Below are positions 39,975 through 47,884 of a stretch of 64,000 nucleotides of DNA, piece after piece. The stretch is taken from positions 1 through 64,000 of the forward strand of contig NZ_MACH01000080.1 of the NCBI RefSeq assembly GCF_001884065.1. The letters are read 5' to 3'. Source of the stretch: Bacillus proteolyticus. GTDB lineage: Bacteria > Bacillota > Bacilli > Bacillales > Bacillaceae_G. The translations under genes and the position numbers were made by a program. Under the pieces are notes generated by a model that saw only the letters and a program-made list of their open reading frames with translations, was not told the origin of the DNA and made no database searches. Each line of letters begins with the position of its first letter. The stretch's first letter is position 1.

Positions 39975-40793
39975 TTGCCAAGAATAAAAAAAATAGGGCG
40001 TTTTTGTCCTGTGGATGATCAAGGATTTATTATAAACGATGCACATTTGAATAAAATTCAGCCTGTGTTTTGGGAGGTAATACAAGAAATAAAGGATACT
40101 TGTTGTCAATTGTTACGGGATGATTTGCATAGTGTTTATATAAGAGGTTCTATTCCAAGAGGGATTGGAATAGAAGGTATTGCAGACGTAGATATGATTA
40201 TTTTAGTTCAAAAGGACCCTAAGGCAATAAACTTAAGCTGGAGAAAGAAGCTAGAAGTCCAAATTACACAGCAGTTTACTTGTATATCAGGAGTGGAGTT
40301 AAGTTTTTATAGTGAAAAAGAAGTAATAAACTCAGAGGATTTTTCTTTTATAGGATTTATGATTCAAACACATAGTGTGTGTATATTGGGTGAAGACGTA
40401 AAATTATTTTTACCTAAATATAAAGTAAGTCAGGAGATAGCGTATGAACATCTCATTCATTTGCGGAAACAAATTGAACAAGTACACAAAGAGTTAATTC
40501 ATAATCAAGACGAGGATGATATAGAGGATTGCTGTCGGTGGATTATGAAAATAATAATCAGAGCCGGTCTAGCATTAACAATTGATAGAGAAGGGCTTTA
40601 TTCCAGGGACTTATACCCAGCGTATGCACTATTTAGTAAGCATTTTTCCGAGCAAAAAAAGAATATGAGGAAGGCATTACAATATGTAATTGAGCCTATA
40701 AAAGATATAGAAGAAATTTTATCGTTTTTAGATACCTTTGGTAATTGGTTGATAGAAAGAGCGGTGGATTATTTGAAGAATATCCGTTTTTAA
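39975..40793 (+). CDS. Nucleotidyltransferase-domain protein
   Basis: 272 residues. The N-terminal half has the polymerase-beta-type nucleotidyltransferase motif RGSIPRGIGIEGIADVDMII (GS...G, then D-x-D; about 56-75). A helical C-terminal half (about 150-270) follows, as in aminoglycoside- or MNT-type enzymes. The start is taken as TTG 39975; AAGGGG lies upstream at a rather long spacing, so the start is uncertain. What it modifies is unknown. No partner HEPN-type antitoxin/toxin gene is next to it. Confidence 0.65.
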   Translation: MPRIKKIGRFCPVDDQGFIINDAHLNKIQPVFWEVIQEIKDTCCQLLRDDLHSVYIRGSIPRGIGIEGIADVDMIILVQKDPKAINLSWRKKLEVQITQQFTCISGVELSFYSEKEVINSEDFSFIGFMIQTHSVCILGEDVKLFLPKYKVSQEIAYEHLIHLRKQIEQVHKELIHNQDEDDIEDCCRWIMKIIIRAGLALTIDREGLYSRDLYPAYALFSKHFSEQKKNMRKALQYVIEPIKDIEEILSFLDTFGNWLIERAVDYLKNIRF

Positions 40794-40853
40794 TTCATCA
40801 TAATTTTGTTATGTAAACAAAAGGTATTGAAGTAAAGTAGAGGAGTGAGGGAT

Positions 40854-41239
40854 TTGGATTTTTATATTGTAGATGTCTTCTCACGAGGTAAGTATACAGG
40901 GAATCAACTTGCAGTGTTTATGGAAAATCAGGAAGTTTCCAGTGAGGAAATGCAGACAGTAGCAAAAGAAATGAATTTTGCAGATTACTATGGAATCCCA
41001 GAGGATACGGCAACAGGAAGCTCAAACGAATGTTTAGCAGCGTATCTTCTAAAATATCGTTATATTTTGGAACAGAAAAGGCAGATATGCGTGTTGAACA
41101 AGGATATGAAATAAACAGGCCTTCTTTAATACATATACAAGCTGAAAAAGTAGCGAGTAAAATTAATGTTAGTGTAGGCGGAAAAGTAGAAAGTATTGCA
41201 AGTGGGAAATGGATCGTATCATATCATAAGGGGGAATAG
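40854..41239 (+). pseudogene. Broken PhzF-family gene
   Basis: From TTG 40854 (behind AGGAG) the frame encodes the family's N-terminus (DFYIVDVFSRGKYTGNQLAV, MQTVAKEMNFAD) and then jumps straight to the C-terminal-half motif GIPEDTATGSSNECLAAYL. About half of the usual 280-300 residues is missing. A frameshift near 41060 then moves the reading to the frame of VEQGYEINRPSLIHIQAE (to 41239). PhzF-like enzymes are isomerases/epimerases. Both lesions make it non-functional. Confidence 0.85.
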
Positions 41240-41241
41240 AA

Positions 41242-41877
41242 ATGCTATTAAAAACAATATTTTGCAAGGTGGAAGAAGAGAAAAGGGAATTGTTTTCTGA
41301 TGCGCAAGAAAAATGGCGTGATTTACAGTATTTAGACGGATTCTATGGACAATTTGGTGGGTGGAATGAAGATGAAGCATGTGTGTATACTTTATGGAAA
41401 GATAGAAATGCATATCAATCATTCATGAATGACGCCCATGATACAATTTTTTTTAATAGTAATCAAGAAGGCACATATACTTCCTGCAATATTGAAATGT
41501 TTCAAACGTTGTATGATATAACAGAAATTCCTTTGAAAGACGTAATTGCACAAGGTTCATTTGTAAGAGTTGCAATTTGCGATGTGGGGGAAGGGAAAGA
41601 AAAATACTTTTTACATGCGCAAGAAACAATTTGGAATAAAGGAATGGAAAATGCAAAAGGGATATTAGGTGGAGTTGTAGGGAAGTCTTTAAAGACTGAA
41701 AATCGTTACATAGTATTAACGTATTGGCAAGATGAAATAGCACATGAACGTTATATGAAAGAAATTTTTCCTGCGTTATACCAGTTAGCAAATGTAAATG
41801 AGTATGTTGAAAATATAAATGGAAAGAGAGTTATTCGGAAGGAAGAATGGTCTGTTGCCGCTTCTAAATTAAGTTAG
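41242..41877 (+). CDS. DUF4937-like protein with two ABM-type repeats
   Basis: 211 residues from ATG 41242 behind AAGGGGG, two bases after the PhzF relict. Two similar ferredoxin-like halves can be seen: one ending in a TLWKDRNAYQSFMNDAHD stretch (about 50-67) and one in YWQDEIAHERYMKEIFP (about 155-171). That suggests a duplicated antibiotic-monooxygenase-like (ABM) fold. It resembles the DUF4937 group; function unknown. Confidence 0.65.
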   Translation: MLLKTIFCKVEEEKRELFSDAQEKWRDLQYLDGFYGQFGGWNEDEACVYTLWKDRNAYQSFMNDAHDTIFFNSNQEGTYTSCNIEMFQTLYDITEIPLKDVIAQGSFVRVAICDVGEGKEKYFLHAQETIWNKGMENAKGILGGVVGKSLKTENRYIVLTYWQDEIAHERYMKEIFPALYQLANVNEYVENINGKRVIRKEEWSVAASKLS

Positions 41878-41970
41878 AACATATTTAAGTAGCTAGTTTT
41901 GAAAAATTCAATATAGAACATTTGTTCTTATATAATTACTTTGTACAAGAATAAGAGGGGAGATATTTAA

Positions 41971-42336
41971 ATGAGTAGAGTTTTAAGATTTGAATTGCAA
42001 GTCCCAAACCCTGAAGAAGCTATTCAATTATATACAAATAGTTTTGGATGGAAGTTTGAAAAAATGCCTGGGTCACATGACTATTAGTTCATTATAACGG
42101 GGAAAAGGGATCGACCTGGTATTGATGGTGGATTAATGAAATCACCTGATGGTGCTACTAGGACGACTAATTCGATTGAAGTACCTTCAGTTGATGAGTA
42201 CATAAATAAAGTCATTGAAAATGGTGGACAAGTAGTTGTACCTAAAACTGCTATTCCTAATATGGGTTACTTTGCTTATTGTATAGATAATCAAGGGCTT
42301 CTTTTTGGAGTATGTGAAGAAAATATTGAAGCGTAA
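41971..42336 (+). pseudogene. VOC (glyoxalase-fold) gene with one nonsense codon
   Basis: ATG 41971 behind AGAGGGG starts a VOC domain protein of 121 codons: VLRFELQVPNPEEAIQLYT, FGWKFEKMPG, then TAG at 42085-42087 where the family has Trp, then PGIDGGLMKSPDGATRTTNS and GYFAYCIDNQGLLFGV. Apart from the single TAG the frame is intact, so it is either a very recent pseudogene or a sequencing error. VOC proteins of this type bind or modify small molecules. Confidence 0.85.
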
Positions 42337-42780
42337 AAAATTAGGGGATTTCGAAATTATTTTGTTTGTTGAACGATGTTTTCTATCAAAGATTATAATT
42401 ATTGAAAAATTGTATATAAAAACTAGTATTATTTTAGCTGAAGAAGGATCCATTTTGATTATTTTCAAAAGGATTCTTTTTTGTTTTTCACATATTGTGA
42501 GTTATTTAGGCATCATTAATCAAACTTATATCGGTATATTATCTATGAAAAAAGTAAATAAATGATGATATATTTAAGGGTTAATCTATGGACTGCTAAA
42601 CAGTTTGAGGTGAAAAGGAAAAGAAGACCAATTATTTTCGTGTAAACATGTAATTAAGTGAAGACGTCATATACCCTTTCATGTTAATATATTTAAGTTA
42701 TAATAGGAGGCTTACCCTTTTGTATTGTACGGTAGAAGCAGTGTGAGCTTGAAATTTTTTATGAAAAGGATGTGCCTAAC
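42337..42780. other. Intergenic region
   Basis: A terminator-like hairpin lies near 42439-42483 (GGATC-containing arms, T run). TATAAT at 42699-42704 is a candidate -10 for rluF. No gene seen; a frame at 42305-42565 has no ribosome site. Confidence 0.5.
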
Positions 42781-43488
42781 TTGCGTATCAATAAATTTAT
42801 TAGTGAAGCTGGAAAAGCGTCTCGACGTGGAGCAGATAAGTTAATTAACGAAAGAAAAGTAATTATTAATGGTAAGGTTGCAAAAATTGGTGACCAAGTA
42901 AATCCAGGTGATGACGTACGAGTAAATGGAGAGCAACTTCGTATTGCTCGAGACCATGTGTATATCGCTTTAAATAAACCAGTAGGTATTACATGTACAA
43001 GTGAAAAAGCAGTAAAAGGTAATATTATCGATTTAGTGAATCATCCTTTACGAATTAGTCATATTGGACGTCTCGATAAAGACTCAGATGGTTTAATTTT
43101 ATTAACGAATGATGGCGATATAGTTAATGAGATTTTACGTGCTGAAAACAAGCATGAAAAAGAATATATCGTTTCAGTAGATAAGCCGATTACACCTGAT
43201 TTCTTAGAGAAAATGGCAGCGGGTGTTAAAATTTTAGGAACAAAAACACTTCCTTGTGAAGTAACACAGTTATCAAAATATGAATTCCAAATTATTTTAA
43301 CACAAGGGTTGAATCGTCAAATTCGCCGTATGTGTGAAGCTTTAGGTTATCAAGTATACACGTTAAAACGTACGAGAATTATGAATATAGAATTGAATAA
43401 TTTACCAGTTGGGCAGTGGAGAGATTTATCGAAGAAAGAGAAAAGACGTCTATTTTCAGACTTAAATTACGAACCACAAGATTGGTAA
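42781..43488 (+). CDS. rluF: 23S rRNA pseudouridine synthase (RluF-like)
   Basis: 235 residues. An N-terminal S4 RNA-binding domain ([20 protein letters not shown], about 2-60) is followed by the RsuA/RluB-F catalytic domain with the active Asp in [17 protein letters not shown] (about 96-112) and the [15 protein letters not shown] motif. It converts uridine to pseudouridine in rRNA. TTG 42781 is preferred over GTG 42772, which would sit against the AAAAGGA ribosome site. The exact rRNA position is not proven. Confidence 0.88.
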   Translation: MRINKFISEAGKASRRGADKLINERKVIINGKVAKIGDQVNPGDDVRVNGEQLRIARDHVYIALNKPVGITCTSEKAVKGNIIDLVNHPLRISHIGRLDKDSDGLILLTNDGDIVNEILRAENKHEKEYIVSVDKPITPDFLEKMAAGVKILGTKTLPCEVTQLSKYEFQIILTQGLNRQIRRMCEALGYQVYTLKRTRIMNIELNNLPVGQWRDLSKKEKRRLFSDLNYEPQDW

Positions 43489-43497
43489 AATTGAGAA

Positions 43498-43531
43498 GTG
43501 AAACCAAATTCTTTTTGGTTTCACTTTTTTA
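43498..43531 (+). terminator. Terminator after rluF
   Basis: GTGAAACCAAA / TTTGGTTTCAC perfect stem, 5-base loop, T6. Confidence 0.9.
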
Positions 43532-43609
43532 AATTAAATAAATAATATTATTTAACACTTGCAAAAATAAAATGAATAAGATATATTAAATAACAATAAA
43601 TGGATGTTT

Positions 43610-43856
43610 TATAAAAGCAAAGAAAAGGACACGAGTTATTTTACCCGGTTATACAGAGAGGGAAGGAAAGCTGAGAACTTCCTAACGCAGAAAAATAACT
43701 TACCACCTTAGAGCTGCACTAGGGAAACTAAGTATCTAGTGCCGTGTATGCGACGTTATCGCAAAGGAAGCCATTGCATTTTGTGATGGGAATCTGGGTG
43801 GAACCACGGATATAAGCATATTCGTCCCTATTTTAGGGATGAATATGCTTTTTTGC
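43610..43856 (+). promoter_or_regulatory. T-box leader 1 (threonine)
   Basis: A complete T-box riboswitch: AAGGACACGAG start, stem I ending in a loop with the likely ACC threonine specifier (AACTTACCACC), T-box GGGTGGAACCACGG (43796-43809), and a terminator (AGCATATTCGTCCCTA and its complement, T6) at 43815-43854. Uncharged tRNA-Thr should prevent termination. Confidence 0.93.
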
Positions 43857-43875
43857 ATTCAATTTCATAATAAGC

Positions 43876-44112
43876 GAAGAAAAGGACACGAGTTATTTTA
43901 CCCGGTTATACAGAGAAGGAAGGAAAGCTGAGAACTTCCTAACGCAGAAAAATAACTTACCACCTTAGAGCTGCACTGGGGAAATTAAGTATCTAGTGCC
44001 GTGTAAACGACGTTACCGTAAAAGAAGCCATTGCATATTGTGATGGGAATCTGGGTGGAACCACGGGTATAAGCACGCTCGTCCCTATTTTAGGGATGAG
44101 TGTGCTTTTTAT
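43876..44112 (+). promoter_or_regulatory. T-box leader 2 (threonine)
   Basis: A second nearly identical T-box follows directly: AAGGACACGAG, the same AACTTACCACC specifier region, GGGTGGAACCACGG at 44053-44066, and its own terminator (44071-44112). The two copies differ at scattered positions and in the terminator stem, where pairing is kept by paired changes. Both must be read through before thrS. Confidence 0.93.
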
Positions 44113-44133
44113 TATGAAATGGAGAGATGAAAA

Positions 44134-46053
44134 ATGAAAGAAAAGATGATTGAAATTAAATTTCCAGATGGTAGCGTTAAAGAATTTGTGAAAGGCATTA
44201 CTTTAGAAGAAATTGCTGGATCTATTAGCAGTAGTTTAAAAAAGAAAGCAGTTGCAGGAAAAGTAAACAATCAACTTTTTGATTTACGCCGAAACATTGA
44301 AGAAAATGTGGAAGTAGAAATCATTACTATAGATTCAAATGAAGGTGTAGAAATTGCAAGACACTCCGCTGCACATATTTTAGCGCAAGCTGTAAAAAGA
44401 ATGTATGGTGACATAAACTTGGGGGTAGGGCCTGTTATTGAAAATGGATTTTATTATGATATGGATCTTCCGAGTAGTGTAAACGTAGAAGATTTACCGA
44501 AAATCGAAAAAGAAATGAAAAAGATTATAAATGAAAATGTAAAAATAGAACGAGTTGAGGTCTCGCGAGAAGAGGCAAAAAAACTGTTTAAAGAAATGAA
44601 CGATCACCTGAAATTAGAACTTTTAGAAGCAATTCCTAATGGGGAAAGTGTAACACTATATAAACAAGGTGAATTTGTAGATTTATGTAGAGGACCACAT
44701 TTACCGTCAACAGGCTATTTGAAAGCCTTCCAATTAACTCATGTTTCTGGTGCATATTGGCGAGGCGATAGTAACAATCAAGTGCTTCAGCGTATTTATG
44801 GTGTTGCATTCTCTTCTCAAAAAGAATTAGAAGAATATTTACATTTTGTTGAGGAAGCAGCAAAGAGAAATCATCGTAAGTTAGGTAGTGAATTAGAGTT
44901 ATTTATGTTTTCAGAAGAGGCTCCAGGAATGCCGTTTTACTTGCCGAAAGGACAGATTATTCGCAATGAATTAGAAGCATTTTTAAGAGAAATTCAAAAA
45001 GAGTACAATTATCAAGAAGTACGCACTCCGTTTATGATGAACCAAGAATTATGGGAGAAATCAGGACACTGGGGGCATTACAAGGACAACATGTATTTCT
45101 CAGAAGTAGACAATAAAAGTTTTGCATTAAAACCGATGAACTGCCCAGGACATATGCTTATGTTTAAAAATAAATTGCATTCTTATCGTGAATTACCAAT
45201 TCGCATGTGTGAGTTCGGTCAAGTTCATCGACATGAATTTAGCGGGGCATTAAACGGATTATTAAGAGTTCGTACTTTCTGCCAAGATGATGCTCATTTA
45301 TTTGTAACACCAGAACAAATTGAAGATGAAATTAAATCCGTAATGGCGCAAATTGATTACGTATATAAAACTTTTGGATTTGAGTATGAAGTAGAGCTGT
45401 CTACTCGTCCAGAAGATTCAATGGGTGATGATAAGTTATGGGAGCAAGCAGAAGCCGCATTAGAAAATGTATTACATTCATTGAATTATAAATATCGACT
45501 AAATGAAGGTGACGGTGCATTTTACGGACCGAAGATTGATTTCCATATTAAAGATGCTTTAAATAGAAGTCACCAGTGCGGTACAATTCAGCTTGATTTC
45601 CAAATGCCAGAGAAATTCGATTTAAATTATATAGATGAGAAGAATGAAAAGAGAAGACCAGTTGTCATTCACCGAGCAGTTTTAGGATCTTTAGACCGCT
45701 TTTTAGCAATATTAATTGAGCACTTTGGAGGCGCGTTCCCAGTGTGGGTGGCACCAGTTCAAGTGAAAGTAATTCCAGTTTCGAATGCAGTGCACGAACA
45801 ATATGCAAATAGGATTGCAGATAAATTAGCACAAGCCGGAATTCGTGTTGAACAAGATATACGTGATGAAAAATTGGGGTATAAAATTAGAGAAGCACAA
45901 ATGCAAAAAGTTCCGTATGTTCTTGTTATTGGGGATAAGGAAATGGAAAGCGAAGCTGTAAATGTACGAAAATATGGGGAAGAGAAGTCGGATGTTGTTT
46001 CGCTAGATGTATTTGCGGCAAGTATTGAAGAGGAAATAAAGAATAGAAAATAA
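44134..46053 (+). CDS. thrS: Threonyl-tRNA synthetase
   Basis: Charges tRNA-Thr. The 639-residue class II enzyme has a TGS domain (1-63), the editing/second domain with HSAAHILAQAV (about 74) and the zinc/active core with MKPMNCPGHM, the motif 2 region HRHEFSGALNGLLRVRTF, and a C-terminal anticodon domain from about 535. ATG 44134 follows GGAGAG. Bacillus species often have two enzymes (ThrS, ThrZ). The tandem leaders suggest that this could be the inducible one, which the sequence alone cannot decide. Confidence 0.95.
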   Translation: MKEKMIEIKFPDGSVKEFVKGITLEEIAGSISSSLKKKAVAGKVNNQLFDLRRNIEENVEVEIITIDSNEGVEIARHSAAHILAQAVKRMYGDINLGVGPVIENGFYYDMDLPSSVNVEDLPKIEKEMKKIINENVKIERVEVSREEAKKLFKEMNDHLKLELLEAIPNGESVTLYKQGEFVDLCRGPHLPSTGYLKAFQLTHVSGAYWRGDSNNQVLQRIYGVAFSSQKELEEYLHFVEEAAKRNHRKLGSELELFMFSEEAPGMPFYLPKGQIIRNELEAFLREIQKEYNYQEVRTPFMMNQELWEKSGHWGHYKDNMYFSEVDNKSFALKPMNCPGHMLMFKNKLHSYRELPIRMCEFGQVHRHEFSGALNGLLRVRTFCQDDAHLFVTPEQIEDEIKSVMAQIDYVYKTFGFEYEVELSTRPEDSMGDDKLWEQAEAALENVLHSLNYKYRLNEGDGAFYGPKIDFHIKDALNRSHQCGTIQLDFQMPEKFDLNYIDEKNEKRRPVVIHRAVLGSLDRFLAILIEHFGGAFPVWVAPVQVKVIPVSNAVHEQYANRIADKLAQAGIRVEQDIRDEKLGYKIREAQMQKVPYVLVIGDKEMESEAVNVRKYGEEKSDVVSLDVFAASIEEEIKNRK

Positions 46054-46081
46054 TAATTGATTAGAAAATACGCCATTATAA

Positions 46082-46232
46082 TGAAGTGAACTCGAATAAT
46101 GGCACATGAAAAAAACACCTCCTGAATTCGCATACTAAGTATGTCAATTCAACGGAGGTGTTTTTCATTTGAAGGGAAGAGTACATTACCCGAATGAAGT
46201 AAAGTGGAAAGTGATTGATTTGATATTGAAAG
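46082..46232 (+). mobile_element. Truncated left end of an IS3-like element (copy 1)
   Basis: Starts with the terminal-type sequence TGAAGTGAACTCGAATAATG. It carries the hairpin AACACCTCC...GGAGGTGTT and the transposase OrfA start from TTG 46169 (MKGRVHYPNEVKWKVI...). Similarity to the copy at 55506 (about 150 bases, clearly homologous) stops near 46232, where a terminator begins. The fused frame ends at 46258. Confidence 0.8.
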
Positions 46233-46271
46233 GCCCCCAACATTGTAGACATATCTAAAATGTTGGGGGCC
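46232..46271 (-). terminator. Strong terminator of the DAPG-hydrolase-like gene
   Basis: GGCCCCCAACATT / AATGTTGGGGGCC perfect 13-bp stem, loop about 14 bases. On the - strand it is followed by TTTCAATAT. Confidence 0.8.
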
Positions 46272-46321
46272 GATTTGTTTTCTAGTTATTCACTTATTAA
46301 AAGTAAAGCTGTTAACTTGCC

Positions 46322-46819
46322 TTACAAATTTTCTTCAAAAAGTTTCGGTAAAAATTTGCTGAACTCACTCATTTCTTCTACATTGTGTTTATATAAACCA
46401 CTTAGATTAATAAATGGTGGTAATCCTTTTGGGAAAATGAATGTAGAAGTCATTACTGTACCGTTATCAGATTGTTCGTATTGATGTATTACTTGTGAAA
46501 TGACATCGTCATCATCATCTAAACATGAACCCATTAAAACATGGCTGTAATGGATATTGATAGGGCAATCTTTAGGATCTTCCCATCTAATTCTTAGCGG
46601 GAATTCCAGTCCATCCCCCGCAGATTCGATTGAAGCTGATATGGCTCCTACGTGTCCATGTACTTTAGGGTCAATTAACCACTTAAAATCAACATGTTCT
46701 TCTGGGTGCCATAGTTTATATCGTTCAGGGTTATCAATATTATCCCACCACCAGTCAATCATTTCTGGTGTTACGTCATTCAATTTATGTTCAACTACTA
46801 GTGATACTTGGTTTTTCAT
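46322..46819 (-). CDS. DAPG-hydrolase (PhlG/phloretin hydrolase)-like protein
   Basis: 165 residues. It opens with a helical WWWDNIDNPERYKLWHPEEHV segment (about 23-43), then VHGHVGAI, and ends with strands around HYSHVLMGSCLDDDDD and MTSTFIFP. This resembles the zinc-dependent C-C hydrolases acting on diacetylphloroglucinol or phloretin, but is shorter than PhlG (about 290). The His/Glu pairs are candidate zinc ligands. Start at 46819 follows AGGAGG. Function in this host is unknown. Confidence 0.6.
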   Translation of the reverse strand: MKNQVSLVVEHKLNDVTPEMIDWWWDNIDNPERYKLWHPEEHVDFKWLIDPKVHGHVGAISASIESAGDGLEFPLRIRWEDPKDCPINIHYSHVLMGSCLDDDDDVISQVIHQYEQSDNGTVMTSTFIFPKGLPPFINLSGLYKHNVEEMSEFSKFLPKLFEENL

Positions 46820-46979
46820 TTCTATACCTCCTGTTTTTTTAAACCAACATGGTGTTGGTTATTTGTATTAAGTATTATAGTATGGGTATCTTATGTGTTC
46901 AATAAACAGAAATAGCTGATCTGTTGTATTCTGAACATTATATAAAAATATGTCTAAAAAAATTAAAGAGGTAAAAAGT

Positions 46980-47464
46980 GGAATGTGTATATGCTGATTT
47001 ACGCGTAGCTCGTACTAAAGAAGCGATACGTGATAATTAATAAATGAAAAAGGGTTTGATTCCATTACGGTTAAGGATATTACAGCTAGGGCCAATATTA
47101 ATCGAGGGACATTTTACTTACATGGGGAAAATATGATAAAGAAAAAGCTATTGAATTAATAGTAACCATAGTCATGGATTTAGCAATACATTGGAATAGT
47201 GAAATTGAGCAACGAAAATGGAAGTACTCTATTTTAATGTCTATGAGAGAAAAAAATAATGATTATGATACTTTATTAGAGAATGTAGCTAACCTGTATA
47301 GTGATTTTAATTATCCAGAGGATATGAAAGGGTTTATTTATTATTTAGAACCGGATGAAGGCTATGATTCAAGTAAGTATACCAAAAATGAAAATATTAG
47401 ACGACTGATAGATAAACTAGATTCATTCTTACAAAGTGAACAGAAAGCTTTACAGGAGGTTTAA
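46980..47464 (+). pseudogene. Fused fragments of a TetR regulator and a DUF2247-like protein
   Basis: The first part reads [15 protein letters not shown], then a stop/frameshift, then [24 protein letters not shown] (about 47050-47125), a TetR-family helix-turn-helix. Without its ligand domain it passes into another frame, [18 protein letters not shown]...YDTLLENVANLYSDFNYPEDMKGF (to 47464). That resembles the C-terminal half of DUF2247 proteins, some of which are predicted immunity proteins. ATG 47174 lacks a ribosome site, so neither part is likely active. Confidence 0.7.
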
Positions 47465-47518
47465 ATCATAAGAATAAACCTTTAGAGGATATTTTATAGT
47501 AAATCGAGATTCCTTTAC

Positions 47519-47550
47519 AAAGTCGTAGGTTATACTCCTACGGCTTTTAT
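47519..47550 (+). terminator. Terminator after the fused fragments
   Basis: AGTCGTAGG / CCTACGGCT stem, 7-base loop, TTTTAT tail. Confidence 0.8.
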
Positions 47551-47715
47551 TATGCATTATTTAAGTGAAAGCTACTTTTTTTGAAGAGAATGAAAGATCC
47601 AATGCTAGTTCGGGTGGTTTTCGATTTGAATCAATATGCTACTTTCCAAATCGATTTACATGTACTGTAATGTAGGGACTTAAATAACAAATCAATTATT
47701 TATTAAAAATTAATA

Positions 47716-47855
47716 TTCCGTTATATCTCTTATAACGGAAAATAACAAATAACGACACGTTTTTTAGAAATGTTGTTATTTGTTGCTTATTTGTCTTCTA
47801 TTTGTTGTTATTTGTTATTTATCCGTCTTGTATTTATTGTTTATTTGTTGTTTTT
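47716..47855. repeat. Stacked inverted and direct repeats upstream of the hbl promoter
   Basis: TTCCGTTATA / TATAACGGAA (47716-47725, 47731-47740) is a perfect inverted repeat. AACAAATAACGACA (47744-47757) pairs with TGTTGTTATTTGTT (47771-47784), 13 of 14. Then several direct variants of TTATTTGTTG recur to 47855. No known element is recognised. Confidence 0.7.
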
Positions 47856-47868
47856 ATCTATGGAGAAA

Positions 47869-47884
47869 TATGTAATGATGCATA
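47869..47884 (+). promoter_or_regulatory. PlcR box of the hbl operon
   Basis: TATGTAATGATGCATA matches the PlcR target TATGNANNNNTNCATA perfectly. It lies about 860 bases before hblC, in keeping with the long leader known for hbl. TATATT (47924-47929) is a candidate -10. PlcR with its PapR peptide should activate the toxin genes at high cell density. Confidence 0.9.

Noticed and set aside
39975-40793. MNT-HEPN toxin-antitoxin module
   Set aside because: The nucleotidyltransferase is longer than a typical MNT antitoxin, and no HEPN partner is next to it.
42305-42565. 86-codon frame after the VOC pseudogene
   Set aside because: It starts inside the VOC gene in another frame, lacks a ribosome site and runs through a hairpin.
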